From positions 1 through 33,522 of the forward strand of contig JAIOPR010000278.1 of NCBI GenBank assembly GCA_021413805.1: 33,522 bases of DNA. The letters are read 5' to 3'. The translations under genes and the position numbers were made by a program. Below are positions 22,730 to 30,170 of this stretch, in pieces. Each line of letters opens with the position of its first letter. The stretch's first letter is position 1. Source of the DNA: Planctomycetota bacterium. GTDB lineage: Bacteria; Planctomycetota; MHYJ01; WSZJ01. The notes under the pieces are model-generated. The model did no database searches. It was not told the origin of the DNA and saw only the letters and a list, made by a program, of their open reading frames with translations.

Positions 22730-23461
22730 ATGCCCCCTTCACGCACACCGGCGCTTCCGCTCGCCCTCTACGATTTCTCGAACACCTCGCAGATCGTGGT
22801 GCTGTTCACGCGGGATCTCGGGAAAGTGCGCGGGCTGGCTAAGGGCGCGAAGCGGGCTACGGGATCGTTCCAGGGAGGGTTTGACCTCGGGGCGGTGTAC
22901 GAGGTGACGCTGATCGAGAAGACGGAGGGGCTGGACCTCCTGACGAAGGCGGAGATGACCGAGGGGTTCCCGGGGCTGCGTCGGAATTTGGCGGCGCTGG
23001 AAGCGGCGTTTTATGTGCTCGAGCTGGCGGCCGAACTGACGGTCGAGCACGACCCGCAGCCGGAATTCTGGCAGGCGACGGTGGACACACTGCGGCTGCT
23101 GGACAAGTGGGCACCGCGCGACATTGTGCTTTTCGCATTCGAAGCGGCGGCGATGCGGCAGCACGGATTCATGCCGCGCGTGGACGACTGCGCCGTCTGC
23201 GGGCGGCCGCTTCCGCCGCGCCCGGCCTTCTCGCCGCGCTTCGGCGGTGCGCTCTGCACCGTCTGTGCCCCGATGGACCCTGGCGCGCGGGCCGTCTCGG
23301 CCGGAGGCCTCAAGATGATGGCCCGTCTCGCCGAGGGGACCATCCCGCTTCAGTCCCTGAACGTGGACGGCCGCGTCGGAAAGGATCTCCGCGCCGCATT
23401 CGACCTGTTCTGGCTGAACCTTTTCGGCCGCGAATTGCGAAGCGCGCGATTTGTCCGCTGA
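22730..23461 (+). CDS. recO: DNA repair protein RecO
   Basis: A 243-residue cytoplasmic protein that, with RecR and RecF, loads RecA onto SSB-coated single-stranded DNA in gap repair. The N-terminal OB-fold shows TSQIVVLFTRDLGKVRGLAK (residues about 19-38), followed by the SFQGGFDLGAVYEVTLIEK phrase, a helical middle, and a Cys4 zinc finger CAVCGRPLPP...LCTVC (Cys154, Cys157, Cys176, Cys179), then the closing ARAVSAGGLKMMARL segment. Length matches the family. ATG 22730 agrees with the usual RecO N-terminus and with a -10-like hexamer close upstream. Head of a six-gene plus-strand run ending at 26987. Confidence 0.94.
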   Translation: MPPSRTPALPLALYDFSNTSQIVVLFTRDLGKVRGLAKGAKRATGSFQGGFDLGAVYEVTLIEKTEGLDLLTKAEMTEGFPGLRRNLAALEAAFYVLELAAELTVEHDPQPEFWQATVDTLRLLDKWAPRDIVLFAFEAAAMRQHGFMPRVDDCAVCGRPLPPRPAFSPRFGGALCTVCAPMDPGARAVSAGGLKMMARLAEGTIPLQSLNVDGRVGKDLRAAFDLFWLNLFGRELRSARFVR

Positions 23462-23555
23462 AGCCGCACCCCGACGCCCTCACCCCCTTGCGCCGCTTCA
23501 CCCCTTGGAGTACCCTTCGCCGCCCCATTTCCTTTTTCAGGAGGTCTTCCCAGTC

Positions 23556-24020
23556 ATGCAGCGGACCCTCGTCATGGTCAAGCCGGACGGCGTGCAGCGC
23601 GGGCTGGTCGGCGAAGTTGTCGGCCGCCTCGAACGCAAGGGATTGAAGCTGGTTGCGATGAAGTTCCTGAACCTCGGCAAGGATCGCGCCGAGAACCTGT
23701 ATTCGGTACACAAGGAGCGCAAGTTCTACGGCTCCCTCATCAAGTTCGTGACGGGCGGCCCGGTCTGCGCGATCGCGGTCGAAGGCCCCGCGGCGATCAC
23801 CCTCGTCCGAAACCTGATGGGCGCGACGTTCGGCACGGAGGCCGCCCCGGGCACGATCCGCGGCGATTTCGGCGCTTCACGATCCTACAACCTCGTCCAC
23901 GGCTCCGACTCTCCCGAGTCCGCCGCGCGCGAACTTCCCATCCTGTTCAATGCCGCGGACTTCGTGGACTACAAGGTCCTCGGCGCCCCGTGGGTTTTCG
24001 ACGAGTCCGAGGACAAGTAA
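23556..24020 (+). CDS. ndk: Nucleoside diphosphate kinase
   Basis: A 154-residue cytoplasmic enzyme that balances NTP pools by transferring the gamma phosphate through a phospho-His intermediate. It begins MQRTLVMVKPDGVQRGLVGE (Lys9 in the phosphate site), contains GPAAITLVRNLMG and GTIRGDFGASRS, and carries the catalytic His115 in YNLVHGSDSPESAARE, all standard for Ndk. Length is slightly above the usual 140 because of the C-terminal PWVFDESEDK. AGGAGG lies eleven bases before the ATG, a little far but clear. It follows recO by 94 bases, and its TAA stop directly abuts the ATG of the next gene, indicating a polycistronic message. Confidence 0.97.
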   Translation: MQRTLVMVKPDGVQRGLVGEVVGRLERKGLKLVAMKFLNLGKDRAENLYSVHKERKFYGSLIKFVTGGPVCAIAVEGPAAITLVRNLMGATFGTEAAPGTIRGDFGASRSYNLVHGSDSPESAARELPILFNAADFVDYKVLGAPWVFDESEDK

Positions 24021-24671
24021 ATGGGCGCCGCCCGTTTCCTCTGGAGCCCCGGCGCCGCCGCGGCGGAGGGGGGAAGGGTGTGGCCCGCGGCCGCGGCGTG
24101 TGCTGCGGCCGCGTTCGCGCAGGGGGCGGCATTGAAGTGCGTGCTGTTGAGGCCGGAGTTCTCGCACCAGGACTCGCCGCCGATCCCGGACCCGTGGTGG
24201 GCGGTCGGCCTCAACGTGGCGCTCGTCGCCTTGCTCGCCTGGTTCATCCGCTCGACGGTCCTCGAGATCGCGCTCGACTGGCCTCGAAAGCTCCGCAACA
24301 TGCGGCCCAACCTCAGGGCGGAGGCGTGGATTTCGGCGATCGCGGGGACGATGGGCGCGCTCTGGGGATTCGTCGCGGTCCTCGCCGTCCCCCGCGGCGC
24401 TTCGCCCGTGATCATTTCAACGCCCGACAGCCCGCTGACCGAAGCCCACGTCGCCCCGACGCTGTGGGTGCTCATCCTGCCGTTCGCCGCGTTCTGGATC
24501 TGGCGCGCGGTCTGGGACGGCCGCGCCGCCGCGAAACTCTACGGCCGCTCCGCCATCCTCACGGTCGCCGCTTCACTCGTCGCCGGTTTCTTCGCCCTCC
24601 TGTTCGCCTTCTACGCCGTCACCTCCGCCACCGCCCAATATGACCGGATCTCTCACGCCTTCCGCGGCTGA
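24021..24671 (+). CDS. Five-TM membrane protein of unknown function
   Basis: A 216-residue inner-membrane protein. Predicted TM segments are near residues 20-43 (AAAACAAAAFAQGAALKCVL), 60-78 (VGLNVALVALLAWFI), 104-124 (ISAIAGTMGALWGFVAVLAV), 147-166 (LWVLILPFAAFWIWRAVW) and 178-202 (ILTVAASLVAGFFALLFAFY). The pattern is like Yip1/DUF1282-type membrane proteins, but I would not assign the family. The start directly follows the ndk stop (TAA-ATG). The 3' end overlaps the NFACT-R gene by 32 bases in a different frame. Confidence 0.75.
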   Translation: MGAARFLWSPGAAAAEGGRVWPAAAACAAAAFAQGAALKCVLLRPEFSHQDSPPIPDPWWAVGLNVALVALLAWFIRSTVLEIALDWPRKLRNMRPNLRAEAWISAIAGTMGALWGFVAVLAVPRGASPVIISTPDSPLTEAHVAPTLWVLILPFAAFWIWRAVWDGRAAAKLYGRSAILTVAASLVAGFFALLFAFYAVTSATAQYDRISHAFRG

Positions 24672-25557
24672 GTCCGACCCCGCGGCGCTTCTCCGGGCAA
24701 AACTCCTCGCGGCCGTGGAGAAGTGGCGGGACCGCGCCCGGGGGAAGATTTTCAAGCTGAAGCAGGCGGCGGCGGACACGGCGCGGGCAGACGAGCTGCG
24801 GCTGTTCGGGGAGACGCTGAAGATGCATCTCGCGGAAATCCCGCGCGGCGCCGAGTCGGTCACTCTCCCCAACATGTTCGGCGGGCCCGATCTCGTGATC
24901 CCGCTCGAGAAGGCAAAGTCGCCGGCGGAGAACATGCGCGCGGTCTTCAAGCAGTACCACAAGGCGTTCCGCGGGCAGGAGGAGGTCGCGCGGCGCTCGG
25001 CGGCCGAGGAGAAATCCCTGGTCCGCATGGCCGGGATCGACGGTGAAATTGCCGCCGCAGACCTCGCTTCCCTGAGGGAAATCGAGGTGCGCCTGCAGTC
25101 CGCGGGGCTCTTCCCCCGCCCGGTCAAAATGCAGGAAATCGTCCGTTCCGAAAAAAAAGGACCGAAGCATTTCGTGTCAGGCGACGGATTGGATATCCTC
25201 GTGGGCCGCAATGCGGTGGAGAACGAAGACCTGTCGCTTCGGCTCGCCAGGGGCAACGACGGGTGGTTCCATGCGGAGGACCGTGCCGGGGCTCACGTGG
25301 TCGTCCGGGTGCCGACGGGAAAGGAACTTCCGCAGGAAACGATCCTGGATGCGGCGACGCTGGCCGCGTACCACTCGAAGCTGCGGGGCCGGCCGGTGGC
25401 CGAGGTGACGTGGACGCTGGCGAAATTCGTGACGCGGGCCAAGCATGCGCCGGCGGGGACTGTGATCGTGCAGAAGGGAAAGACGATTCGACTCAAGATA
25501 GAGCCCGCGCGGTTGGAACGGCTGATGGAGCCGGCGCGGCGCCTGGGAGAGGAGTAA
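24640..25557 (+). CDS. RqcH-related protein with coiled-coil and NFACT-R domains, lacking NFACT-N
   Basis: A 305-residue cytoplasmic protein related to RqcH/NEMF/Rqc2, which binds 60S- or 50S-peptidyl-tRNA complexes in ribosome quality control. Residues 15-160 match the middle coiled-coil part (LRLFGETLKMHLAEIPRG, VIPLEKAKSPAENMRAVFKQ, LASLREIEVRLQSAG). Residues 177-285 are the NFACT-R domain (FVSGDGLDILVGRNAVENED, GWFHAEDRAGAHVVVRVP, VIVQKGKTIRLKI). The first 250 or so residues of RqcH (NFACT-N and HhH), which hold the tRNA-contacting Asp-Arg, are missing, and the upstream DNA encodes a membrane protein instead, so this is not a frameshift. Alanine tailing is therefore unlikely. NFACT-R proteins without NFACT-N are known in some bacteria. 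The zinc-ribbon gene follows after three bases. Confidence 0.87.
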   Translation: MTGSLTPSAAESDPAALLRAKLLAAVEKWRDRARGKIFKLKQAAADTARADELRLFGETLKMHLAEIPRGAESVTLPNMFGGPDLVIPLEKAKSPAENMRAVFKQYHKAFRGQEEVARRSAAEEKSLVRMAGIDGEIAAADLASLREIEVRLQSAGLFPRPVKMQEIVRSEKKGPKHFVSGDGLDILVGRNAVENEDLSLRLARGNDGWFHAEDRAGAHVVVRVPTGKELPQETILDAATLAAYHSKLRGRPVAEVTWTLAKFVTRAKHAPAGTVIVQKGKTIRLKIEPARLERLMEPARRLGEE

Positions 25558-25560
25558 GCG

Positions 25561-25833
25561 ATGGCCGGGGCGAAAGGTCAGAAAAAATGTCCGGCGTGCG
25601 GGAAAGGCTTCCGCGCGAGGAACAGGGTCCACGTGTACTGCTCCCGCGAGACGTGCAAGGCGGGGCGGCGCTCGAACTACATGAAGAAGTACATGTCGGG
25701 GTGGAAGCGCAAGCACCCGAACTACTGGCGGACGGAGCGCCAGAAGGAGTACATGAAGCAGTGGCGCGACGCGCACCCGGCGTATTTCAAGGGGTGGCGT
25801 GACAAGGCAAAGCGGCGGGGGAAGGGGAAGTAG
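25561..25833 (+). CDS. Basic zinc-ribbon protein with a 20-residue Y-W-HP-Y repeat
   Basis: A 90-residue, very basic protein. The N-terminus is a zinc ribbon, CPAC (Cys10, Cys13) and YCSRETC (Cys27, Cys32), like treble-clef ribbons seen in small bacterial DNA- or RNA-associated proteins. From 40 on two copies of a 20-residue repeat follow: Tyr44-Trp48-His52-Pro53-Tyr55 and Tyr64-Trp68-His72-Pro73-Tyr75, each YM-x2-W-[KR]-x2-HP-x-Y-[WF]. A Lys/Arg tail ends it. The charge and fold suggest nucleic-acid or ribosome binding; this is an inference. It sits three bases after the NFACT-R gene and five before the amidohydrolase, so it is certainly co-transcribed. No family name recognised. Confidence 0.8.
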   Translation: MAGAKGQKKCPACGKGFRARNRVHVYCSRETCKAGRRSNYMKKYMSGWKRKHPNYWRTERQKEYMKQWRDAHPAYFKGWRDKAKRRGKGK

Positions 25834-25838
25834 CGGCG

Positions 25839-26987
25839 ATGCCGTCGATCGCGGCGTCGCTGGCGTTCGTGGGCGGGCGCTGGGTCGAAGGCGTCGAGGT
25901 GGCGCACGAAGGCGGGGTGATCCGGGCGGTGCGGCGCGTCCCCGGCGCCGGGCGCGGGAGGATCCTGCTGCCGGGGCTGGTGAACGCCCACGCGCATCTC
26001 GAGCTGACATTCCTGGGCGGAAAACTCCCGCCGGCGCCGTTTCCCGAATGGGCGCAGGGGCTGATGGAAGCCCGGGCCGGGTGGACGCCGGCGGATGTCG
26101 AGGCTTCGCTTCGGGAGGGCATCCGGCGGTCGGTCGCGTCGGGGACGGCGGCGGTCGGCGACTTCGCGTGGCTTTCGAAAAATGACGCACTGCGTCAATC
26201 CGGCCTGCGCGCGGTGAGCTGGCGTGAAGCGCTGGGGATTGCGCCGGAGCGGGCCGAAGAGTCGGCCGCGCGGGCGGGGACCTTCCTCGAAAAGAAAACC
26301 TCCACCTGGACGCCGGGGCTGGCGCCGCATGCGCCCTACTCCTGCTCGGGGGAGCTGTACCGGAAGCTGCACTCAATGGCCCGCCGGGCGCGGGTGCCGT
26401 TCGCGACGCACCTGTCCGAGCTGCGCGAGGAAATCGAATACCTGCGGACGGGGCGCGGGGCGTTTGCCGCGATGCTGCAGAAAATCGGCCGCGACGCCGG
26501 CTCGTGGCGCCCGCCGCGCCGGCGGCCGGTCGCGTACCTCGCGGGGCTCGGTGTGCTGCGCCGCACCACGGCGGCCCACGCGAATTACCTGACCCCGGCC
26601 GACGTCGCCCTCCTGAAACGCGATAAGGCCGTCGTCGTCTGGTGCCCGCGCACCCATGATTTCTTCGGCCACCCGGCCCACCCGACACGCCGCCTTCTCC
26701 GCGCCGGCGTCCCCGTCGCCCTCGGCACTGATTCCCTCGGGTCTTCGCCCGACCTGTCCGTGCGCGAAGAAATGCGCATGGCGATGGGGAAGGGCTTCAC
26801 GCTCGAGGAGACGCTGAAGATGGCAACCGAATCCGGCGCGAAAGCCCTCGGGCTGCGGCGGGCGGGCCGGATCGCCCCGGGGTGGGCGGCGGATTTCACG
26901 GTCATCGGCGGCAGCGCCCCGCTGGAAATTCTCCCCGGTCCCGTCCTCGATGTCATCGTCGCGGGGAAACGGCTTCGGCTCGCGTGA
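25839..26987 (+). CDS. Amidohydrolase, deaminase/chlorohydrolase subfamily
   Basis: A 382-residue cytoplasmic metal-dependent hydrolase. The metal site is complete: His51 and His53 (PGLVNAHAHLELT), His191 (ATHLSELREE), His247 (AHANYL) and Asp298 (LGTDSLGSS). His164 in APHAPYSCS is a further conserved position. The pattern is that of the ATZ/TRZ and MtaD group, which deaminates purine-like substrates. The phrase NAHAHLELT and the F-P-E-W motif nearby recall aminodeoxyfutalosine deaminase (MqnX) of futalosine-pathway menaquinone synthesis, but no other menaquinone gene is in the window, so the substrate is a guess. A small C-terminal beta domain (FTVIGGSAPLEILPGPVLDV) completes the fold. It ends the recO operon at a strong stem-loop. 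Confidence 0.87.
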   Translation: MPSIAASLAFVGGRWVEGVEVAHEGGVIRAVRRVPGAGRGRILLPGLVNAHAHLELTFLGGKLPPAPFPEWAQGLMEARAGWTPADVEASLREGIRRSVASGTAAVGDFAWLSKNDALRQSGLRAVSWREALGIAPERAEESAARAGTFLEKKTSTWTPGLAPHAPYSCSGELYRKLHSMARRARVPFATHLSELREEIEYLRTGRGAFAAMLQKIGRDAGSWRPPRRRPVAYLAGLGVLRRTTAAHANYLTPADVALLKRDKAVVVWCPRTHDFFGHPAHPTRRLLRAGVPVALGTDSLGSSPDLSVREEMRMAMGKGFTLEETLKMATESGAKALGLRRAGRIAPGWAADFTVIGGSAPLEILPGPVLDVIVAGKRLRLA

Positions 26988-27013
26988 GCCGGGAGCGCCG
27001 ACTTCTCCCGGCT
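26987..27013 (+). terminator. Intrinsic terminator of the recO-amidohydrolase unit
   Basis: AGCCGGGAG (26987-26995) pairs perfectly over nine bases with CTCCCGGCT (27005-27013) around a nine-base loop. The stem begins at the last base of the stop codon and is followed by TTCAAATTCTTG, a modest T-rich run. Confidence 0.6.
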
Positions 27014-27021
27014 TCAAATTC

Positions 27022-27050
27022 TTGACGGATCCGCGCCGATTTTGAAAATG
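27022..27050 (+). promoter_or_regulatory. Possible promoter of the envelope operon
   Basis: TTGACG (27022-27027) is a good -35 match. Seventeen bases on lies AAAATG (27045-27050), a poor -10. The site lies between the terminator and the GTG start at 27078. Confidence 0.3.
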
Positions 27051-27077
27051 CCTCCCGTCGCACAGGGAGGGTTTGCC

Positions 27078-28160
27078 GTGAAATTTCACATTGTCGTTCT
27101 GCACCTCTGTCTCTTCGCCGGCGCGTCCGCATGGGCGCGGCCGCAGGTGGCGTCCGTGCGGGTGGAAAGCTCCGCCGCCTTACCGAAGATCCGCCATGGC
27201 GGACGCGCGCTGCTCATCGTCGACCGCGTCCCGAAGGCCCGCGTCGAACTCCGCGACTCCGAGGACCGGGAAGACGTCGTGGTCGTCGCCTTCGCCGCCG
27301 GGGTCCCGCTCGCTCGCCTCGAAGGCCGGACGACGGGAGGCCTCGATAACTCCTTCGAGTGCGACGTCCCCGGCGCCGACCGTGCCGACCGCTTCGACGT
27401 CGAACTTCCCGGCGATGCCGCCCGCATCGAGGGCCGCGTCGTCCGCCCGCCGGCCGAGTGGACCCGGCCCCCCGCCATCCGGATCGCGCCGATCGCCGGC
27501 TGGATCTGGAACGAACGCGATTCCGGCGCATCGTCCGCCCCTGTCGCTGGCGGAAGAGTGAGCGTGGGGTTAGGAAGCGGATTCTGGCTGGAGGCGGAAG
27601 CGGACACGTACGCGGGGCGGCGGGACCGGATTGAGGAAGAAGAGTTGCCGGGGCAGACGGTGTTTGTGCCGGGGTCGGGGGGGAATTCGAATCCTCCGCC
27701 GAGTCCGACGCCCAGTCCAAACCCCAATCCGAACCCGAATCCCAATCCGAACCCTAATCCGAATCCCAACCCGACGCCTTCTCCAACCCCTTCACCAACC
27801 CCGGCTCCTTCCCCGGGCACGACCACGAAGACCGGTCCCGGCTCCCGTACCGTCGTCGAACGCGACTATGTCCACGTCTCCACCTACCTCGCCGGCATCC
27901 GCTACGACGCTTTCTCCGCCGGCCCCCTCACCGTCTTCGCTGCCGCTTCCGCCGGCGCTTCGGAACTCCGTTTCCAGCGCCGCGACACCGAGGTGGACCC
28001 GGTCGGGCAGTTGCGCGGCGGGTTCGAGCTGCGTCTCGGCGATGCCGCCCGGCTGACGGTCGATTTCCGCGGCCGCGCCTCGCGCTCCGTTGACTCCCGC
28101 GGCTCCCACGAGTGGCAGGGCGCGATTTCACCCTCAATCGGATTGGAGATCGGATTCTGA
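27078..28160 (+). CDS. Candidate outer-membrane beta-barrel protein with Asn-Pro repeat loop
   Basis: A 360-residue exported protein. GTG start set by GGGAGGG six bases upstream; signal peptide [18 protein letters not shown]. Residues about 25-145 form an unassigned domain. From about 150 on, amphipathic strand patterns appear ([37 protein letters not shown]), then a Pro-rich insert with some ten Asn-Pro pairs and a Pro-Thr/Pro-Ser stretch, then more strands ([51 protein letters not shown]). The last residue is Phe after SIGLEIGF, the usual C-terminal signal of outer-membrane barrels. The insert would be an extended loop between strands. No family recognised. Its TGA stop overlaps the next ATG by one base. 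Confidence 0.75.
   Translation: MKFHIVVLHLCLFAGASAWARPQVASVRVESSAALPKIRHGGRALLIVDRVPKARVELRDSEDREDVVVVAFAAGVPLARLEGRTTGGLDNSFECDVPGADRADRFDVELPGDAARIEGRVVRPPAEWTRPPAIRIAPIAGWIWNERDSGASSAPVAGGRVSVGLGSGFWLEAEADTYAGRRDRIEEEELPGQTVFVPGSGGNSNPPPSPTPSPNPNPNPNPNPNPNPNPNPTPSPTPSPTPAPSPGTTTKTGPGSRTVVERDYVHVSTYLAGIRYDAFSAGPLTVFAAASAGASELRFQRRDTEVDPVGQLRGGFELRLGDAARLTVDFRGRASRSVDSRGSHEWQGAISPSIGLEIGF
27715..27773 (+). repeat. Asn-Pro coding repeat (about six bases, degenerate)
   Basis: An array of AA(C/T)CC(N) hexamers that encodes about ten Asn-Pro units. The third codon positions vary (aat/aac; ccg/ccc/cct), so the protein repeat is preserved although the DNA copies have diverged. It sits within the barrel candidate at 27078-28160. 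Confidence 0.85.
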
Positions 28161-29002
28161 TGCGTGCGATTCTGGTCGTGCTGTGCCTCGGCCTCGTCGC
28201 AGCCGCGGAACCTGCCCGTGCGACGCTTCGCATCGGCCGGGAAGACCGTACCGTCGCCGTCCGCGCGCCTTCCGCGAAGGCCGTGCTCCAGGTCATCCCT
28301 CGCGGCGCCGCGAAGGCCACGCTCGAGGTCGCTCCCGGCGACGACGGGTACTGGCGTCTCGATGCCATTCCCCTCGCAGCCGGTGCCACGCTCGCCGTCG
28401 CCGGCAAACCCTTCATCGAACTCGTCACGGCAGACGACTCCGCGGGCACCGAAGTCCCGGGGCTGATCGAGGCCGGCGAAGCGGTGGTCGAGGTCCCCGC
28501 GCCGGCCGCCGCCGCTGCGGTGCCGGGGACGTGCACGCTGACGCTGGAGAACGAGGGGTCTTCCATCCGCCAGGACTTCGCCGGAGCCGATGTCTTTATT
28601 TGTGGCGAGGGCACGGAAGCGCGCGCGGCCTTCCTCGGCCACATCGCGCCCGACCAGGCCGGGCTCAACGCGGTCACGTTTGCCACCGGGGACTTCAGCA
28701 GGAAATGGGAGGCCCGCGTCTACTCGTGGCGATGGAGCGCCGAGCGCCCCCGCGTGGCCCGCGGCGAGATAGCCCGGTTCCGGCTCGAGATCGACGGCCT
28801 CGCCGAGGGAACCGAGTGCGACATCACCCTCGCTTCAACAAACGGGCTGCAGCTCGCGCAGGCCCCCGGTACAGTTACCGCGAACGGAGCGGGGTTCTGG
28901 AAGGCCCGCGTCCGGGCCGGGACGTTCGAATTCGAAGCACCGGAGGACGGCGACGCGGCAGTGACCGCGGACCTGCAACCCGTTTGCGGAGAGGGGAAGT
29001 GA
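28160..29002 (+). CDS. Secreted protein of unknown function, operon partner of the barrel
   Basis: A 280-residue exported protein with a signal peptide ([21 protein letters not shown]). The mature protein is Ala/Gly/Glu-rich and beta-like. The opening ATLRIGREDRTVAVRAPSAK and later VPGTCTLTLENEGSSIRQDF and RGEIARFRLEIDGLAEGTEC have the look of immunoglobulin-like strand repeats. Three Cys residues (TCTLTL, FICGEG, ECDITL) could form periplasmic disulfides. No catalytic motif. The ATG overlaps the previous stop by one base (TGATG), so it is translated with the barrel gene and probably works with it. The next gene starts one base after its stop. Confidence 0.7.
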   Translation: MRAILVVLCLGLVAAAEPARATLRIGREDRTVAVRAPSAKAVLQVIPRGAAKATLEVAPGDDGYWRLDAIPLAAGATLAVAGKPFIELVTADDSAGTEVPGLIEAGEAVVEVPAPAAAAAVPGTCTLTLENEGSSIRQDFAGADVFICGEGTEARAAFLGHIAPDQAGLNAVTFATGDFSRKWEARVYSWRWSAERPRVARGEIARFRLEIDGLAEGTECDITLASTNGLQLAQAPGTVTANGAGFWKARVRAGTFEFEAPEDGDAAVTADLQPVCGEGK

Positions 29003-29003
29003 G

Positions 29004-29594
29004 ATGAAGCTCCGGATGGCGGGGTTCGTGGTGGCTCTCGCGGTGGCGGGATGCGGGGGAGACGCGCCGAAGAAGACGGATAACAGCGAGGCGATGGAAG
29101 CGTACCGGTCCGACTGCACCGCGGCCCGCACCGCCTGCGAACGCGCGGCGGACTCCGCCGGCATGGAAAAGGGGACGCACGGCCTCGCGCGCTTTCTCGA
29201 ATTGTGGGCCGCCGACAAGAAATCGAAACCGCCTGACGGGCTCCAGGACCACGCGGACGTCCTCCGCGAACGCTTCACGGAGCTCGATGTCACCCTCAGG
29301 GCGTCGCGGGCCCTCGCCGACGGGACGCAGACCGACGAGAGGACGCGGGAAGCGCTCGACGCGGCGACCCGGGCGATCCGGAATACCGTGATTTCCGTCC
29401 GCGAGCACGCCGCGGTGGTGGAGCCTGCGATCCGCGAATTCATCAAGCGCGACCCGCAGAGCGACCTGGCGCAGAAACTGTACGCGTCGATCGAGGACGT
29501 CAACGGGACGACGCTTCCTTCCTGCGAAACCGCCGCGCGGTCCCTCGGGAGTGCCCGGGATGCCCTCAAGAAGGTTCTCGATTCTTCGAAATAG
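29004..29594 (+). CDS. Helical lipoprotein of unknown function
   Basis: A 196-residue exported protein with lipobox LAVAGC (Cys17, the likely lipid attachment site). The mature chain is almost wholly helical and hydrophilic (EAYRSDCTAARTACERAADS, HADVLRERFTELDVTLRASR, EREALDAATRA-type heptads), so it may form a helical bundle or coiled coil. No family recognised. Preceding AGGGGAAG is the ribosome-binding site. It lies one base after the secreted-protein gene; the small gene at 29604 follows after nine bases. The whole set from 27078 to 30164 looks like one transcript. Confidence 0.7.
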   Translation: MKLRMAGFVVALAVAGCGGDAPKKTDNSEAMEAYRSDCTAARTACERAADSAGMEKGTHGLARFLELWAADKKSKPPDGLQDHADVLRERFTELDVTLRASRALADGTQTDERTREALDAATRAIRNTVISVREHAAVVEPAIREFIKRDPQSDLAQKLYASIEDVNGTTLPSCETAARSLGSARDALKKVLDSSK

Positions 29595-29603
29595 GAGCGT
29601 GCG

Positions 29604-29774
29604 ATGGCGAACGCCGCGGGCATCCGGCCGGAGTTGATAGGGTTCCGCTCCCGGCGGCGCTACGATGCGGACCTCGCGCGGTACGACCGTTCGGTGGAAC
29701 GGGCCCACGAGACGTTCCTCACCGTCGCAAACCTGGTCGCGGCCGTGGTGACGCGCTTCCTCAAACATGGATAA
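29604..29774 (+). CDS. Small 56-residue protein in the envelope operon
   Basis: A 56-residue reading (MANAAGIRPELIGFRSRRRY at the start, ending VTRFLKHG) between two lipoprotein genes. AGGAG at 29593-29597 lies six bases before the ATG, the spacing on both sides is tight (nine bases to the upstream stop, three to the next ATG), and nothing overlaps it, so it is probably real. The first half is Arg-rich (FRSRRRYDADLARYDRSVER); residues about 38-52 are a hydrophobic stretch (TFLTVANLVAAVVTRF) long enough to bury in a membrane surface. Function unknown. It has no signal peptide and would stay cytoplasmic or on the inner face of the membrane, unlike its neighbours. Confidence 0.65.
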   Translation: MANAAGIRPELIGFRSRRRYDADLARYDRSVERAHETFLTVANLVAAVVTRFLKHG

Positions 29775-29777
29775 ACC

Positions 29778-30164
29778 ATGAAACGCCTCTTCCTCCTGGC
29801 TGCCCTCGCTGGTTGCCATGCCCGCGAATCGGCGGCTCCCGCTGCGGATGCCCCTGACCGGCTTGCCGGTCTCTCGATCCTGCGTCTCGGGCAGGCGCAC
29901 CTCGGCGGCGCCCTCGAAGTTACACGCCTCAGCCGCGACCTGCCCCACCTCGCCGTCGGCGTCACCAACCGCACCGGCTCGGAGCTCCGCCTCCGCTGGC
30001 GTTTCCGCTACATCGATTCCGGCGGATGGGAGCGCCGTTCGCGCGACAGCGCCGAGTGGAAGCAGGCCGTCGTGGCGGCGGGGGAGGAGTGGGCGTTCGC
30101 GGGGGAGGCGGAAGTCGGCGAGGCCCAGTCGGTCGGGATGGACTGGCGCTACGAGAAGGAATGA
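29778..30164 (+). CDS. YcfL/DUF1425-like lipoprotein
   Basis: A 128-residue exported protein with lipobox LAALAGC (Cys13). The mature domain goes LGGALEVTRLSRDLPHLAVG, VTNRTGSELRLRWRFRYIDS, GGWERRSRDSAEWKQAVVAAGE, ending near DWRYEK. The phrase 'VTNRTGSELRLRWRFRYIDS' resembles the YcfL (DUF1425) family, small beta-sandwich outer-membrane lipoproteins of unknown role, some of which sit next to the peptidoglycan-linked lipoprotein LpoB. Assignment is by eye only. Last gene of the envelope operon; it converges with the membrane kinase gene with six bases between stops. Confidence 0.72.
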   Translation: MKRLFLLAALAGCHARESAAPAADAPDRLAGLSILRLGQAHLGGALEVTRLSRDLPHLAVGVTNRTGSELRLRWRFRYIDSGGWERRSRDSAEWKQAVVAAGEEWAFAGEAEVGEAQSVGMDWRYEKE

Positions 30165-30170
30165 GCCGGG

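Noticed and set aside
25177-26688. Long minus-strand reading opposite the NFACT-R, zinc-ribbon and amidohydrolase genes
   Set aside because: Pro/Arg-rich shadow crossing three supported genes.
27715-27830. Similarity of the Asn-Pro repeat to the malaria circumsporozoite repeat
   Set aside because: Low-complexity likeness only; composition and context explain it without common ancestry.
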